Shown here one piece after another: positions 63,301 to 64,000 of a stretch of 64,000 nt of DNA. Made by a program: the position numbers and the translations under genes. This stretch comes from Enoplolaimus lenunculus (Eukaryota > Nematoda > Enoplea > Enoplida > Thoracostomopsidae). Location: the NCBI GenBank assembly GCA_030248215.1, contig JASANG010003356.1:1-64000 (forward strand), given 5' to 3'. Under the pieces are notes generated by a model. The model saw only the letters and a list, made by a program, of their open reading frames with translations. It was not told where the DNA came from and searched no databases. The stretch's first letter is position 1. Each line of letters opens with the position of its first letter.

Positions 63301-63833
63301 AGCAAAATTAATTTGATAGAAAACAAAATACTCCACCCGACATTACTGCTTATTAGTTTTCTATGCCTATATCTAAACCAAACCCTTAAACACTATTCAC
63401 ACGTGCAAGTTTTTGCAGCAAAAACTTACACGTGCAACTTGCATGTGTCAGTTTGGTCAGCTTTGAAGTTCTTGCAGCTGCAAATTATTCACTAGAATTC
63501 ACCACAACGGTTCTCAAATTTTGATGGTATATCCGGTTAACATCCGATTCCGGTTCCGACAAAAAATTTACTACCCGGTTCCGGTGGTGAAATTAGCACC
63601 CCGAAGAGTGCTACCACCTACCCAACAATTTAGTCTCACAATACTCAGTTTTGTTGACTTGTAAACATTTTGCAAACTAAGGAGTGGTAGTTTTTACTGG
63701 TTAATTTTCTAATTTTAGACTTCAAGATCGAAAGAAAACAGTCGATGAGTTAGAAGCAAACATCAAACAGCTGACCGAAGAACTGCAAACACTTAGAAGC
63801 GAATCAGAAGCTCTCAAATCTCGGCATAAACAG
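21072..63833 (+). CDS. Gene B (5' and middle part): giant calmodulin-lobe / coiled-coil protein, 31 visible exons
   Basis: Spliced model of 31 exons from the ATG at 21072 to the last visible donor at 63834. It totals 8037 nt, 2679 residues, with every junction in frame. Order: low-complexity N-terminus (about 350 aa), EF module C, linker and coils, EF module D, coil, Ser/Thr linker and coil, EF module E, coil, 1556-residue rod, two coil exons, EF module F, coil, continuing past the right edge. The four EF modules carry eight EF loops, nearly all with canonical D-x-D-x-[DNS]-G-x-I-x-x-x-E ligands. No transmembrane segment or signal peptide is seen, so the protein is probably cytoplasmic. A long calcium-sensing strut or filament is inferred, not shown. 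The first exon and start are the weakest part. No known gene symbol fits. Confidence 0.78.
21471..21655. mobile_element. CAAAATACGTATGTG element, inverted copy
   Basis: Opposite orientation: ATATTAAAGCTGGAACACCC, then CACATACGTATTTTGGGCAA, to TTGCGCATTGCGCAAAACTG. In the first intron of the gene B model. Confidence 0.65.
21735..21805 (-). repeat. Second tRNA-like repeat, minus-strand copy
   Basis: The reverse complement reads CGTCAAGTTCCTATAGATGA then GTGGTGATGAC, matching 17705-17775. It lies in the first intron of the gene B model. Confidence 0.35.
22114..22616 (+). CDS. Gene B exon: disordered Ser/Thr/Asn/Lys-rich region, 167 aa
   Basis: 503 nt, phase 1 to 0, acceptor CTATTTTAG, donor GTAAGT. 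It starts EPQKTSVFTWFSSKRPSS and ends FSLDSDKQTQIT. It is low complexity with a KPKPKH patch and a short poly-Gln run (EKQHQQQQR). There is no coil or fold signature; it is probably an unstructured head domain. Nothing like it is seen in gene A. Confidence 0.75.
23032..23236. mobile_element. TTAGGC-cored element, type 1, complete
   Basis: TIRs CCAATGTAAAGAACAGGGGC and GCCCCTGATTTTTACATGGG flank an AAGCCTAAGCCTAAGC core of about 100 bp. In the large gene B intron. Confidence 0.75.
23937..24350. mobile_element. CACAAAATAAATTGTCTTA-end element, copy 3
   Basis: Begins CACACAAAATAAATTGCGTT and ends GACAAATTATAATGTGTG. The internal TTTAAGAC motifs are diverged. Lies in the large gene B intron. Confidence 0.55.
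24607..24765. mobile_element. GTAGCCAGCTCACCTTG element
   Basis: CCCGTAGCCAGCTCACCTTG, GGGGGGCTGGAAAATGTTTA, GGCTGAGCCTCCAATGGCC. Further copies at 26178-26336, 32107-32275, 37127-37252, 42806-42955, 44498-44668 and 48988-49126 share the same start and the AAGCNNGTTTGAAA middle. Confidence 0.65.
25308..25815. mobile_element. GAGTTGATT / AACTCAG inverted-repeat element
   Basis: CTCTGTAAATTCGTGTGAGT TGATT at the left mirrors GAGTTGATTACAATCGACTC ...ACAGTG at the right; AACTCAGAGTGAGTTAA motifs recur inside. Possibly a distant relative of the TGAGTCA hairpins. Confidence 0.5.
26178..26336. mobile_element. GTAGCCAGCTCAACCTG element
   Basis: CCCGTAGCCAGCTCAACCTG, GGAGAGACATACAAGGGTTT, GGGTGCAAAATTTTTCCAGG. 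Confidence 0.65.
26594..26757. mobile_element. TTAGGC-cored element, type 1, GGCCGG subtype
   Basis: GGCCCATGTATAGAACAAGG to GGCCCTGTTCTATGCATTGG, with core GCTTAGGCTTAGGC in minus orientation. The ends match 2153-2330 and 50576-50728, a subfamily. Confidence 0.72.
26897..27312. mobile_element. TTAGGC-cored element, type 1, with long hexamer core
   Basis: CCCCATGTAAAGATCAGGGG to CCGTCCCTGTTCTTTACATT. The core from about 26980 to 27270 is almost solid TTAGGC and TTAGGC variants (CTGAGG, CTTACG), with AATATGCTTATTCTTACGC spacers. Confidence 0.75.
28240..28274. repeat. CAA trinucleotide microsatellite
   Basis: About ten AAC units. A poly-Gln open frame results (28223-28507), without splice or homology support. 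Confidence 0.85.
28600..29245. repeat. Two GGGGCGTCCGCAGAAAATAATATTTCGGGGG repeats
   Basis: Copies at about 28605-28770 and 29139-29240 share GGCGTCCGCAGAAAATAATA, TTTCGGGGGCACCG and TGCAATTCAAGATTGTTTAG. Between them (28780-29138) is AT-rich sequence with no recognised feature. Confidence 0.6.
29261..29450. mobile_element. TGAGTCA hairpin element, near complete
   Basis: Left end CACTGCAAAAAATGGTGAGT and right end CACCATTTTTTGCAGTG are inverted repeats around a palindromic body with CTCTCCGAAAT / TTTCGGAGAG. It has no coding capacity, so it is MITE-like. It lies in the large intron of gene B. Confidence 0.75.
29573..29679. mobile_element. TGAGTCA hairpin element, right half
   Basis: It contains GGAGTCGAATTTGACTCAG and ends TGACTCACCATTTTTTGCC. 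Only one arm is present, about 120 bp after the fuller copy at 29261. Confidence 0.6.
29909..30063. mobile_element. TTAGGC-cored element, type 2
   Basis: GATGTTACTTTAAGGGGCGT and GCCGCTTAAAGTAACATGGG ends, core with AAGCCTAAGAAAGCGTTGC and GACCCACCAGAAACCTG. In the large gene B intron. Confidence 0.65.
30764..30960. mobile_element. TTAGGC-cored element, type 1
   Basis: TCCCATGTAAAGATCAGGGG to CCGCCCCTGTTCTTTAGATT, core GGCTTAGGCTTAGACTTAGG. In the large gene B intron. Confidence 0.72.
31752..32027 (+). CDS. Gene B exon: disordered head region, 92 aa
   Basis: 276 nt, phase 0 to 0, acceptor TATTTTCAG, donor GTAAGC. It starts VTDNVTAVDSKPDSIYSKPN, is rich in Ser, Thr, Asn, Gln and Lys, and ends RQRPSHFQS. 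It includes AYIPEISEELQD, a possible short helix. The 9.1-kb intron before it is the largest in the window, so small exons may have been missed there. Confidence 0.75.
32381..32560. mobile_element. CAAAATACGTATGTG element, copy 3
   Basis: ATGTACTAGTCAATCGGCTT, GCGCAATGCGCAAAGTTAGC, GTTGCCCAAAATACGTAAAT. Confidence 0.62.
33254..33404. mobile_element. TTAGGC-cored element, type 2
   Basis: GGCCCATGTTACTATAAGGG to CCTAAAAGTAACATTGGCC, minus orientation, core GCTTAGGCTTAGGCATAGG. Confidence 0.7.
33412..33592. mobile_element. CAAAATACGTATGTG element, copy 4
   Basis: CATACTAGGGAGCCGGTTTT, GCGTAATGCGCAAAAGTTAG, TTGCCCAAAATACGCATGTG, ending TTTAATATATAGAT. It ends about 100 bp before exon 33696. Confidence 0.65.
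33696..33729 (+). CDS. Gene B exon: IYGMSDEDIR helix opening EF module C
   Basis: 34 nt, phase 0 to 1, acceptor TTTTTCAG, donor GTAAGT. It encodes QIYGMSDEDIR, one codon longer than the 31-nt sister exons. It is the first helix of the calmodulin-like lobe. Confidence 0.85.
34192..34335 (+). CDS. Gene B exon: EF-hand 1 of module C
   Basis: 144 nt, phase 1 to 1, acceptor ATTTTTAG, donor GTAGTT. It encodes IRDAFNLFDHDGDGRITKAE, a fully canonical EF loop, then CGLKPRDKWVQDLILEADRD. It is the module closest to calmodulin in loop sequence. Confidence 0.93.
34376..34443. mobile_element. TTAGGC-cored element, right end only
   Basis: AAAGCTTAAACTGACTCTAT, then CCCTCCGGAAAACGATCCG and CCTGTTCTATACATGGACC. 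One arm of the GGCCGG subtype, immediately after EF1 of module C. Confidence 0.5.
34545..34655. repeat. 32-bp tandem array just before acceptor 34666
   Basis: AATATTAATATTTTAAATGA plus AACAATTTCATT, over three units; ends within about 10 bp of TTTTGTTTCAG. Confidence 0.9.
34667..34737 (+). CDS. Gene B exon: EF-hand 2 of module C
   Basis: 71 nt, phase 1 to 0, acceptor GTTTCAG, donor GTTAGT (chosen over GTGAGT at 34742 because only this keeps the next exon open). It encodes SGTIEFSEFLQAMSSGTSHT and a short tail. The loop DRDGSGTIEFSE is canonical; here IEFSEF replaces the IEWPEF of the other gene B modules. Confidence 0.87.
34786..34871. mobile_element. TGAGTCA hairpin element, right half
   Basis: It contains TTTGACTCAGTTTGTGTAG and ends GACTCACCATTTTTTGCAA, in the intron after EF module C. 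Confidence 0.6.
35435..35550 (+). CDS. Gene B exon: Ser/Thr-rich linker after module C
   Basis: 116 nt, phase 0 to 2, acceptor ATTTTAG, donor GTAAGA. It encodes TQTSSSQVSSTTTGSTRLTQ followed by QSYTSQYSNRHGN and an acidic end. It holds the position of the short post-module linkers but is three times longer. Confidence 0.75.
35567..35706. repeat. CTCTTGTACAC-end repeat with TTAGGC units
   Basis: GGCTCTTGTACACATCCTCT at the left and AGAAGTGTACAAGAGC at the right are inverted. The inside has GGCTTAGGCTTAGGCG and CCTAAGTCTTAGCC. Starts about 15 bp after donor 35551. A third type of TTAGGC-bearing element; relatives at 13253-13360 and 42160-42290. Confidence 0.6.
35787..35996. mobile_element. TATTCTCAAATG hairpin element, copy 3
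   Basis: GCCGTATTCTCAAATGTGTA to GATAGGTGCTAAACAGCTGA GAA. Just after exon 35435 of gene B; a TTAAATTTAACA palindrome cluster follows. Confidence 0.68.
35985..36350. repeat. Cluster of TGTTGAATTTAACACATT palindromes
   Basis: At least six near-palindromes of the form AATGTGTTAAATTTAACA spaced 30-70 bp apart, linked by TCGAATACATTACTTTACAG-like spacers. A separate one lies at 35728-35756. Between exons 35435 and 37713. Confidence 0.7.
36820..37008. mobile_element. TTAGGC-cored element, type 2, right end lost
   Basis: GGCCAACGTTACTGTTAGGG, AACAGTAGATTAAGCGTATT, CCTAAGCCTAAGCG core, ACCAGAAACCTGGACGC; the final ATGTTAC arm is missing. Confidence 0.6.
37713..37827 (+). CDS. Gene B exon: coiled coil after module C, 38 aa
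   Basis: 115 nt, phase 2 to 0, acceptor ATATTTCAG, donor GTAAGT. It encodes RQAELERVSTLTEAKLNERD, then AEIRALRIKIAEMESNLS. Heptad leucines are clear. The length equals that of exon 63719-63833. Confidence 0.88.
38219..38247 (+). CDS. Gene B micro-exon: GLTEAQKSS
   Basis: 29 nt, phase 0 to 2, acceptor TATTTCAG, donor GTAAGT. It encodes GLTEAQKSS plus a split Arg codon. It is supported by good splice sites and by joining two phase-compatible coil exons. The sequence is too short to judge on its own. Confidence 0.65.
38401..38698. mobile_element. GC-rich inverted-repeat element, copy in gene B intron
   Basis: TATACTTTACGTCCGGCGCC to GACGCCATCAAAAGTATACC, body of GTACGGCGCCGTCCGTCA-like units. 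It lies between exons 38219 and 38747; the apparent RRRPSP open frames are repeat-derived. Confidence 0.72.
38747..38849 (+). CDS. Gene B exon: coiled coil, 34 aa
   Basis: 103 nt, phase 2 to 0, acceptor ATTGCAG, donor GTAATT. It encodes LNTDESTRLYQQHIEQLQRA, then NDDLRRQLKIVSGQ. A 36-bp tandem array begins a few bases after its donor. Confidence 0.85.
38857..39230. repeat. 36-bp tandem array just after donor 38850
   Basis: About ten units of AAAATTAAAATAACCAAAAA plus TTACCGTTTGTATTTT. Starts within 10 bp of the splice donor. Confidence 0.92.
39350..39492. mobile_element. GC-rich inverted-repeat element, diverged
   Basis: TGACGCGTGTCGCAAAACGA, GCGACCTGCGGCGCC, then CACCGCATGACGAGTGTAGT. An AT-rich surround makes it stand out. 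Confidence 0.5.
39766..39864 (+). CDS. Gene B exon: linker/coil before EF module D, 33 aa
   Basis: 99 nt, phase 0 to 0, acceptor ATTATAG, donor GTAAGT. It encodes SHRENDIDVVSTSQIIERQE, then RQLTHYKTLLAQT. The ending matches the other pre-module exons. Confidence 0.83.
40053..40280. mobile_element. CACAAAATAAATTGTCTTA-end element, truncated copy
   Basis: Starts CTACACACAAAATAAATTAT and contains one unit related to the 87-bp minisatellite (TGTATGTAAAAAGTTGTTCC). The right end is not recognised. Confidence 0.5.
40878..40908 (+). CDS. Gene B exon: AYGLTEEEIE helix opening EF module D
   Basis: 31 nt, phase 0 to 1, acceptor GTTCTAG, donor GTAGGT. It encodes AYGLTEEEIE, the copy closest to the LTEEQI start of calmodulin. 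Confidence 0.87.
41050..41312. mobile_element. TATTCTCAAATG hairpin element, copy 4
   Basis: GCGCATAATCTCAAACGTGA to CACATTTGAGAATACAGACC. A second, one-armed relative follows at 41380-41575 (ATTTGAGAATACCGGGTC). Confidence 0.66.
41760..41940. repeat. 20-bp tandem array just before acceptor 41945
   Basis: About nine units of CAAATTTAAATTAAATTTTT with C/T variation; runs to within 10 bp of the EF1 exon of module D. Confidence 0.92.
41946..42089 (+). CDS. Gene B exon: EF-hand 1 of module D
   Basis: 144 nt, phase 1 to 1, acceptor ATTTTAG, donor GTAACG. It encodes YRFAFQLFDKDNDGCIRRHE, a canonical loop, then CGYKPSDGWVQQLIQEADDD. The acceptor sits at the end of a 20-bp AT-rich tandem array. Confidence 0.93.
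42584..42642 (+). CDS. Gene B exon: EF-hand 2 of module D
   Basis: 59 nt, phase 1 to 0, acceptor TTTCCAG, donor GTAAAA. It encodes SGTIEWPEFLRAMTHGRSR. The full loop is DDDESGTIEWPE with an acidic first half, a likely strong calcium site. Confidence 0.92.
42806..42955. mobile_element. GTAGCCAGCTCACC element, inverted copy
   Basis: CCCGTGGCCAGAGGTGAACC, GAGTCATTGAAAACTGTTGT and AGGTAGGTGAGCAGCCTATG. In the intron after EF2 of module D. Confidence 0.58.
43058..43190. mobile_element. TTAGGC-cored element, type 2, left part
   Basis: GTGTTACTTTAAGTAGCGTA, AGTATAAGCATATTTCTAAG, then CCTAAG-like units. The right end is not found. Confidence 0.5.
43234..43256 (+). CDS. Gene B micro-exon: KTIPSGS linker after module D
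   Basis: 23 nt, phase 0 to 2, acceptor GTTTCAG, donor GTAAGT. It encodes KTIPSGS and a split Lys codon. It is the shortest exon in the model, accepted because it bridges the phases exactly as at the other modules. Confidence 0.68.
43318..43502. mobile_element. TTAGGC-cored element, type 1
   Basis: GAACAGGGCCGTAACAATAG, a CCTAAGCCTAAGCCTAAGCG core, and a right end GCACCTGATCATTACATAGG. In the intron between exons 43234 and 43774. Confidence 0.6.
43774..43876 (+). CDS. Gene B exon: coiled coil, 34 aa
   Basis: 103 nt, phase 2 to 0, acceptor CTTTCAG, donor GTAAGT. It encodes SKESTERSLIAMTEQIYHQQ, then REIERLQKQLAALK, a clear heptad pattern. A tandem array of about 60-bp units starts directly after the donor. 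Confidence 0.87.
43885..44262. repeat. About 60-bp tandem array just after donor 43877
   Basis: Six units containing ATTAATTTCAAAATATGAAA and TTTTTAATCTAAAATTAACA. Starts within about 15 bp of the donor. Confidence 0.9.
44498..44668. mobile_element. GTAGACAGCTCACTTTG element
   Basis: GTCCGTAGACAGCTCACTTT, AAGCATACAAGGATTTTCGT, GAGGGGCCAAAATTTTTCC, CCTTACCTATGGACCCG. About 100 bp before exon 44775. Confidence 0.62.
44775..44960 (+). CDS. Gene B exon: Ser/Thr linker and helix, 62 aa
   Basis: 186 nt, phase 0 to 0, acceptor TTTTCAG, donor GTATCA. It starts KQSSTTTESNTSITVQKLTD, has a Gly/Pro break (RQPGGTAPSEG), and ends MMLQLRALLEQQ. It has no counterpart in gene A. Confidence 0.82.
44992..45049. 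mobile_element. GC-rich element, left fragment
   Basis: GGCAGTATACTTTTGATGAC, GTCCGCTGACGTACG, stopping at the TGAGTCA hairpin that follows directly. Confidence 0.5.
45050..45153. mobile_element. TGAGTCA hairpin element, left half
   Basis: It starts CACTGCAAAAAATGGTGAGT, then CTCTCCGAAATGGGCTCTAC, and breaks off before the right arm. It abuts a fragment of the GC-rich family at 44992-45049. Confidence 0.62.
45165..45475. mobile_element. ACCAAGAGTG hairpin element, copy in gene B
   Basis: ACACCAAGAGTGCATAATAC, ACAAGAGTGTGCAACTCTTG, CACCCCCTCTAAAGGGGGGG and, at the end, CTCTTGTTAAATAGCGATTA TCCACTC. The ends are inverted. Confidence 0.66.
45616..45711 (+). CDS. Gene B exon: coil before EF module E, 32 aa
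   Basis: 96 nt, phase 0 to 0, acceptor TTTTTAG, donor GTAAGT. It encodes QREWKIQVDKVRAVNERLES, then QLMHYKHIYAKS. Length equals exon 58972-59067. Confidence 0.86.
46125..46155 (+). CDS. Gene B exon: AYGLTDAEIQ helix opening EF module E
   Basis: 31 nt, phase 0 to 1, acceptor TTTTAG, donor GTAAGT. It encodes AYGLTDAEIQ. Confidence 0.86.
46852..47112. mobile_element. Two TTAGGC-cored type 2 elements in tandem, first truncated
   Basis: First copy from GGCCAATGTTACTTTGAGGG, broken near 46940. The second, from GGCCAATGTTACTTTTAGTT at 46979, runs to CCTTAAAGTAACATGGG. They end 55 bp before EF1 exon 47167. Confidence 0.62.
47167..47310 (+). CDS. Gene B exon: EF-hand 1 of module E
   Basis: 144 nt, phase 1 to 1, acceptor ATTTCAG, donor GTGAGT. 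It encodes YRKAFKMFDVDNNGRITRHE, a canonical loop, then LGLKPTDHWVRDLIKEADFD. Confidence 0.93.
47352..47551. mobile_element. TTAGGC-cored element, type 1
   Basis: GGGCCAATTGGTATATAACA, GGAGCGGAACAGTAGTAAAG, core, then AACGTTCCGCCCCTGATCTT and TGCATGGACC. Directly after EF1 of module E. Confidence 0.65.
47818..47930. repeat. 25-bp tandem array (GTTTTGTTTTTGTTTATTTT...)
   Basis: Four units of about 25 bp ending in GCCAG. The hydrophobic open frame across it is repeat-derived. Confidence 0.85.
48458..48534 (+). CDS. Gene B exon: EF-hand 2 of module E
   Basis: 77 nt, phase 1 to 0, acceptor GTTTAAG, donor GTAAAC. It encodes SGTIEWPEFLKCMTGFTENQ followed by NSATT. The loop DFDGSGTIEWPE is canonical. 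Confidence 0.9.
48600..48890. mobile_element. ACCAAGAGTG hairpin element, degenerate copy
   Basis: ACAAGAGTGGATGATGCATG, ACAAGAGTATGCAACTGGGT to GAATTGCACACTCTTGTATC. Follows exon 48458. Confidence 0.6.
49252..49476. mobile_element. TATTCTCAAATG hairpin element, copy 5
   Basis: GCCTGTATTCTCAAATGTGT to GCATTTGAGAATATGGACC, inner ACCAGTTGGTGATAGGTCC. Between exons 48458 and 49730. Confidence 0.72.
49730..49764 (+). CDS. Gene B exon: short linker after module E
   Basis: 35 nt, phase 0 to 2, acceptor CTTTACAG, donor GTAAGT. It encodes VTHEQLRMLEN and a split Gln codon. It is supported by consensus splice sites, phase and the equal-length sister exon 12882-12916. Confidence 0.7.
49798..49996. 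mobile_element. TTAGGC-cored element, type 2, complete
   Basis: GGTCCATGTTACTTTTAAGG to GGGCCCTAAAAGTAACATTG, core of six consecutive TTAGGC hexamers and an ATACGCTTAATCTACTG flank. Starts about 33 bp after donor 49765. Confidence 0.75.
49997..50575 (+). other. Intron stretch without recognised feature
   Basis: Part of the intron between exons 49730 and 52071. The ORF at 50005-50268 is Thr/Gln-rich from an ACGATTGCACGAATAACAAT-type simple repeat. No splice-supported exon is seen. The following stretch 50730-51590 is likewise empty. Confidence 0.4.
50576..50728. mobile_element. TTAGGC-cored element, type 1, GGCCGG subtype
   Basis: GACCCATGTATAGAACAGGG to GGCCCTGTTCTATACATGGG, near-perfect TIRs with a short GCTTAGGCTTAGGC core. 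Between exons 49730 and 52071. Confidence 0.75.
51592..51738. mobile_element. TTAGGC-cored element, type 2, complete
   Basis: ACAATGTTACTTTTAGGGCC to GGCTTAAAAGTAACATGGGC, core CCTAAGCCTAAGCTTAAGCC. Confidence 0.7.
51757..51832. mobile_element. GC-rich element, short copy
   Basis: GTGCGTTGTAGTACGCTGCC, GGACGATGACAGACGACGCC, GGACGTCATCAAAAGTACAG. Related to 38401-38698 by its right end. Confidence 0.5.
52071..52155 (+). CDS. Gene B exon: coiled coil before the rod, 28 aa
   Basis: 85 nt, phase 2 to 0, acceptor TTATTTTAG, donor GTAAGA. It encodes LQRERDLVSSQKHKLTTYER, then QIEELRKE. Confidence 0.86.
52255..52617. mobile_element. TTAGGC-cored element, type 1, interrupted
   Basis: The left part (GGCCAATGTAAAGAACAGTG ... 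CCTAAGCCTAAGCCTA) and right part (AGCAAAAAATAGTCTAAACC ... CCCCTGATCTTTACATGGGC) are separated by unrelated sequence at about 52321-52533, probably a later insertion. Confidence 0.62.
53181..57848 (+). CDS. Gene B giant exon: 1556-aa uninterrupted coiled-coil rod
   Basis: 4668 nt, phase 0 to 0, acceptor ATATTTCAG, donor GTGGGT. A short opening (NETYVRQTNWTTESS) leads into about 1500 residues of Leu/Ile heptads loaded with Glu, Arg, Lys, Gln, Asp and Ser, with almost no Pro, Gly, Trp or Cys, as in myosin or rootletin-like rods. At 0.1485 nm rise per residue this is about 230 nm if fully helical. Arg is often CGA/CGC, and the first third is visibly richer in GC than the flanking introns. No EF-hand occurs inside. 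The family is uncertain because coiled coils converge, so similarity to myosin tails would not prove homology. Confidence 0.96.
57902..58228. mobile_element. ACCAAGAGTG hairpin element, complete copy after the giant exon
   Basis: TTATATCAAGAGTGGATAAT at the left and GTCATTATCCACTCTTGGTT at the right; internal GACCCCCCTTGTTTATAGGG and CTACATAAAGGGGGGAGGGG. About 327 bp, no coding capacity. Confidence 0.72.
58522..58626 (+). CDS. Gene B exon: coiled coil after the rod, 35 aa
   Basis: 105 nt, phase 0 to 0, acceptor CTTTCAG, donor GTAAGA. It encodes ESDLKSRLNSIQDELYEKNR, then TIEELRRQMSTITEQ. Same length and start (ES) as gene A exon 290-394. Confidence 0.88.
58972..59067 (+). CDS. Gene B exon: linker/coil before EF module F, 32 aa
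   Basis: 96 nt, phase 0 to 0, acceptor ATTTTCAG, donor GTAAGC. It encodes QQKSSSDTEIKEKRITTLES, then QVVQYRRLYAEN. Confidence 0.87.
59556..59766. mobile_element. TGAGTCA hairpin element, complete copy
   Basis: About 211 bp, almost perfectly palindromic, from ACACAGCAAAAAATAGTGAG to CACCATTTTTTGCAGTGT. It holds four TGAGTCA/TGACTCA heptamers. It lies in the intron before exon 60392. MITE-like, with no coding capacity. A short fragment is also present at 3459-3515. Confidence 0.8.
59893..60090. mobile_element. TTAGGC-cored element, type 1
   Basis: TGGCCAATGTAAACAACGGC, AATATTATAAGCATATTTCT, CCTAAG core, and a truncated right end GGCCCCTGAAATGGGCC. Confidence 0.62.
60392..60422 (+). CDS. Gene B exon: FYGLTDTEIE helix opening EF module F
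   Basis: 31 nt, phase 0 to 1, acceptor TTTTTCAG, donor GTAAGT. It encodes FYGLTDTEIE and the split Arg codon shared with gene A module 1. Confidence 0.87.
60630..60829. mobile_element. GC-rich inverted-repeat element, copy near module F
   Basis: GATTGCGCTATACTTTATTA at the left and GCGACGAGTATAGCGCAACT at the right form inverted ends around a body with CGCCGCCCGTCGCCGCATGC. It adjoins a partial type 2 element at 60517-60620. Confidence 0.68.
61019..61162 (+). CDS. Gene B exon: EF-hand 1 of module F
   Basis: 144 nt, phase 1 to 1, acceptor GTTTTAG, donor GTACAG. It encodes YWKAFQIFDQDGNGSISRDE, a canonical loop, then LGMKPTDKWVRDLIEEADRD. It is almost identical to gene A module 1 in the loop region (DRDGNGSISRDE there), so A and F are positional equivalents. 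Confidence 0.94.
61291..61363 (+). tRNA. tRNA-like sequence (decayed tRNA or SINE head)
   Basis: A 73-nt sequence in the intron between EF1 and EF2 of module F. It has an A-box-like TGGTGTAATGGGTAGCG and a B-box GGTTCGATTCC. The acceptor arm pairs six of seven (GGCCACG with CGTGACC). In the standard register the anticodon loop is CTCGCGA (anticodon CGC), but that stem and the T stem contain mismatches. A working tRNA is therefore doubtful. A similar sequence lies on the minus strand at 11910-11980, which favours a tRNA-derived repeat. Confidence 0.45.
61782..61970. mobile_element. CAAAATACGTATGTG element, copy 5
   Basis: ATTACTAACCAGCTGCGCAA, AAAAGTCAGGGAATACAACA, GTTGCCCAAAATACGTATGT. Between EF1 and EF2 of module F. 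Confidence 0.62.
62219..62280 (+). CDS. Gene B exon: EF-hand 2 of module F
   Basis: 62 nt, phase 1 to 0, acceptor ATTTTAG, donor GTAAAG. It encodes SDSIEWPEFLRAVTGQYKPL. The loop is DRDGSDSIEWPE, with Asp in place of the usual Gly at position 6. Same length as gene A exon 3545-3606. Confidence 0.9.
62551..62797. mobile_element. TTAGGC-cored element, type 1
   Basis: GCCAATGTAAAGAACAGGGG, GGAACAGTATTATAAGCATA, a long CCTAAGC core with two GAATGAG spacers, then GTTCCGCCTTTGATCTTTAC. Between EF2 of module F and exon 63008. Confidence 0.72.
63008..63051 (+). CDS. Gene B exon: short linker after module F
   Basis: 44 nt, phase 0 to 2, acceptor ATTTTAG, donor GTAAGC. It encodes PRGELKATLDTYEQ. Same length and phase as gene A exon 5449-5492. 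Confidence 0.75.
63389..63492. mobile_element. CACACGTGCAAG element, partial
   Basis: CACTATTCACACGTGCAAGT, GCAGCAAAAACTTACACGTG, CTTGCAGCTGCAAATTATTC. Before exon 63719. Confidence 0.58.
63719..63833 (+). CDS. Gene B exon: coiled coil, 38 aa, last exon in window
   Basis: 115 nt, phase 2 to 0, acceptor AATTTTAG, donor GTAAGT. It encodes LQDRKKTVDELEANIKQLTE, then a heptad-rich stretch ending KSRHKQ. The good donor shows the gene continues to the right. Confidence 0.87.
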
Positions 63834-63939
63834 GTAAGTGTCGTCAAATAACGGGTTAACCAGGTTAAACCTGCGACATTTTAAGTAAATACTACTTATT
63901 TCCGCGTTAGGCTTTCTTCGAAATCTGGCCATGAAAGTA

Positions 63940-64000
63940 ATGGCCAATGTGCAGGTCAGAAGCGAACCGTTTTTTCGCGGGACTGCAGTAGAGTACGTTT
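63940..64000. mobile_element. TTAGGC-cored element, start only, cut by window edge
   Basis: GGCCAATGTGCAGGTCAGAA, then GCGAACCGTTTTTTCGCGGG. It matches the GGAACGTTTTTC end of type 1 elements; the core lies beyond the window. Confidence 0.5.

Overview
The window is eukaryotic genomic DNA, probably from an invertebrate animal. It is AT-rich, and its coding information lies in short exons joined by GT-AG introns with short T-rich acceptors (mostly TTTCAG or TTTTAG). Many interspersed repeats carry blocks of TTAGGC, which is the telomere hexamer of nematodes. A nematode or related lineage is therefore the best guess, but this is inference. There is no bacterial-type gene organisation, and almost all coding signal is on the + strand.

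Two head-to-tail genes of one unusual family explain the coding content, about 9.1 kb (14%) of the window. Gene A enters from the left edge (first visible exon 290-394) and ends at a TGA at 14296-14298: 13 exons, 347 residues visible. Gene B most likely starts at the ATG at 21072 and runs off the right edge (last visible exon 63719-63833): 31 exons, 2679 residues visible, every junction in frame. Both encode coiled-coil proteins interrupted by a repeated module: a YGLT..EIE helix followed by two EF-hands, which together look like one calmodulin lobe. Gene A shows two modules (1300-3606, 10060-12225). Gene B shows four (33696-34737, 40878-42642, 46125-48534, 60392-62280). Every module has the same exon plan, with a first EF-hand exon of exactly 144 nt. 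Gene B also has a low-complexity N-terminal region (21072-32027) and one intron-free 4668-nt exon (53181-57848) coding 1556 residues of nearly pure coiled coil. The alternative reading, one giant gene spanning the window, is kept open because the exon at 14190 could splice at 14283.

The rest, introns and the 6.8 kb between the genes, is dominated by short non-autonomous inverted-repeat elements: two related families with GGCCNATGT ends and TTAGGC cores, a TGAGTCA-rich hairpin family, a family with CACAAAATAAATTGTCTTA ends (one copy with an 87-bp minisatellite), a GGCGCCGTACGG-rich family with a 31-bp array just upstream of gene B, and several others. Simple tandem arrays abut four splice sites of gene B. 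tRNA-like sequences at 61291 and 11910 look like SINE heads or a decayed tRNA. The proteins may form long calcium-responsive filaments or struts, but that function is inferred only from domain architecture.
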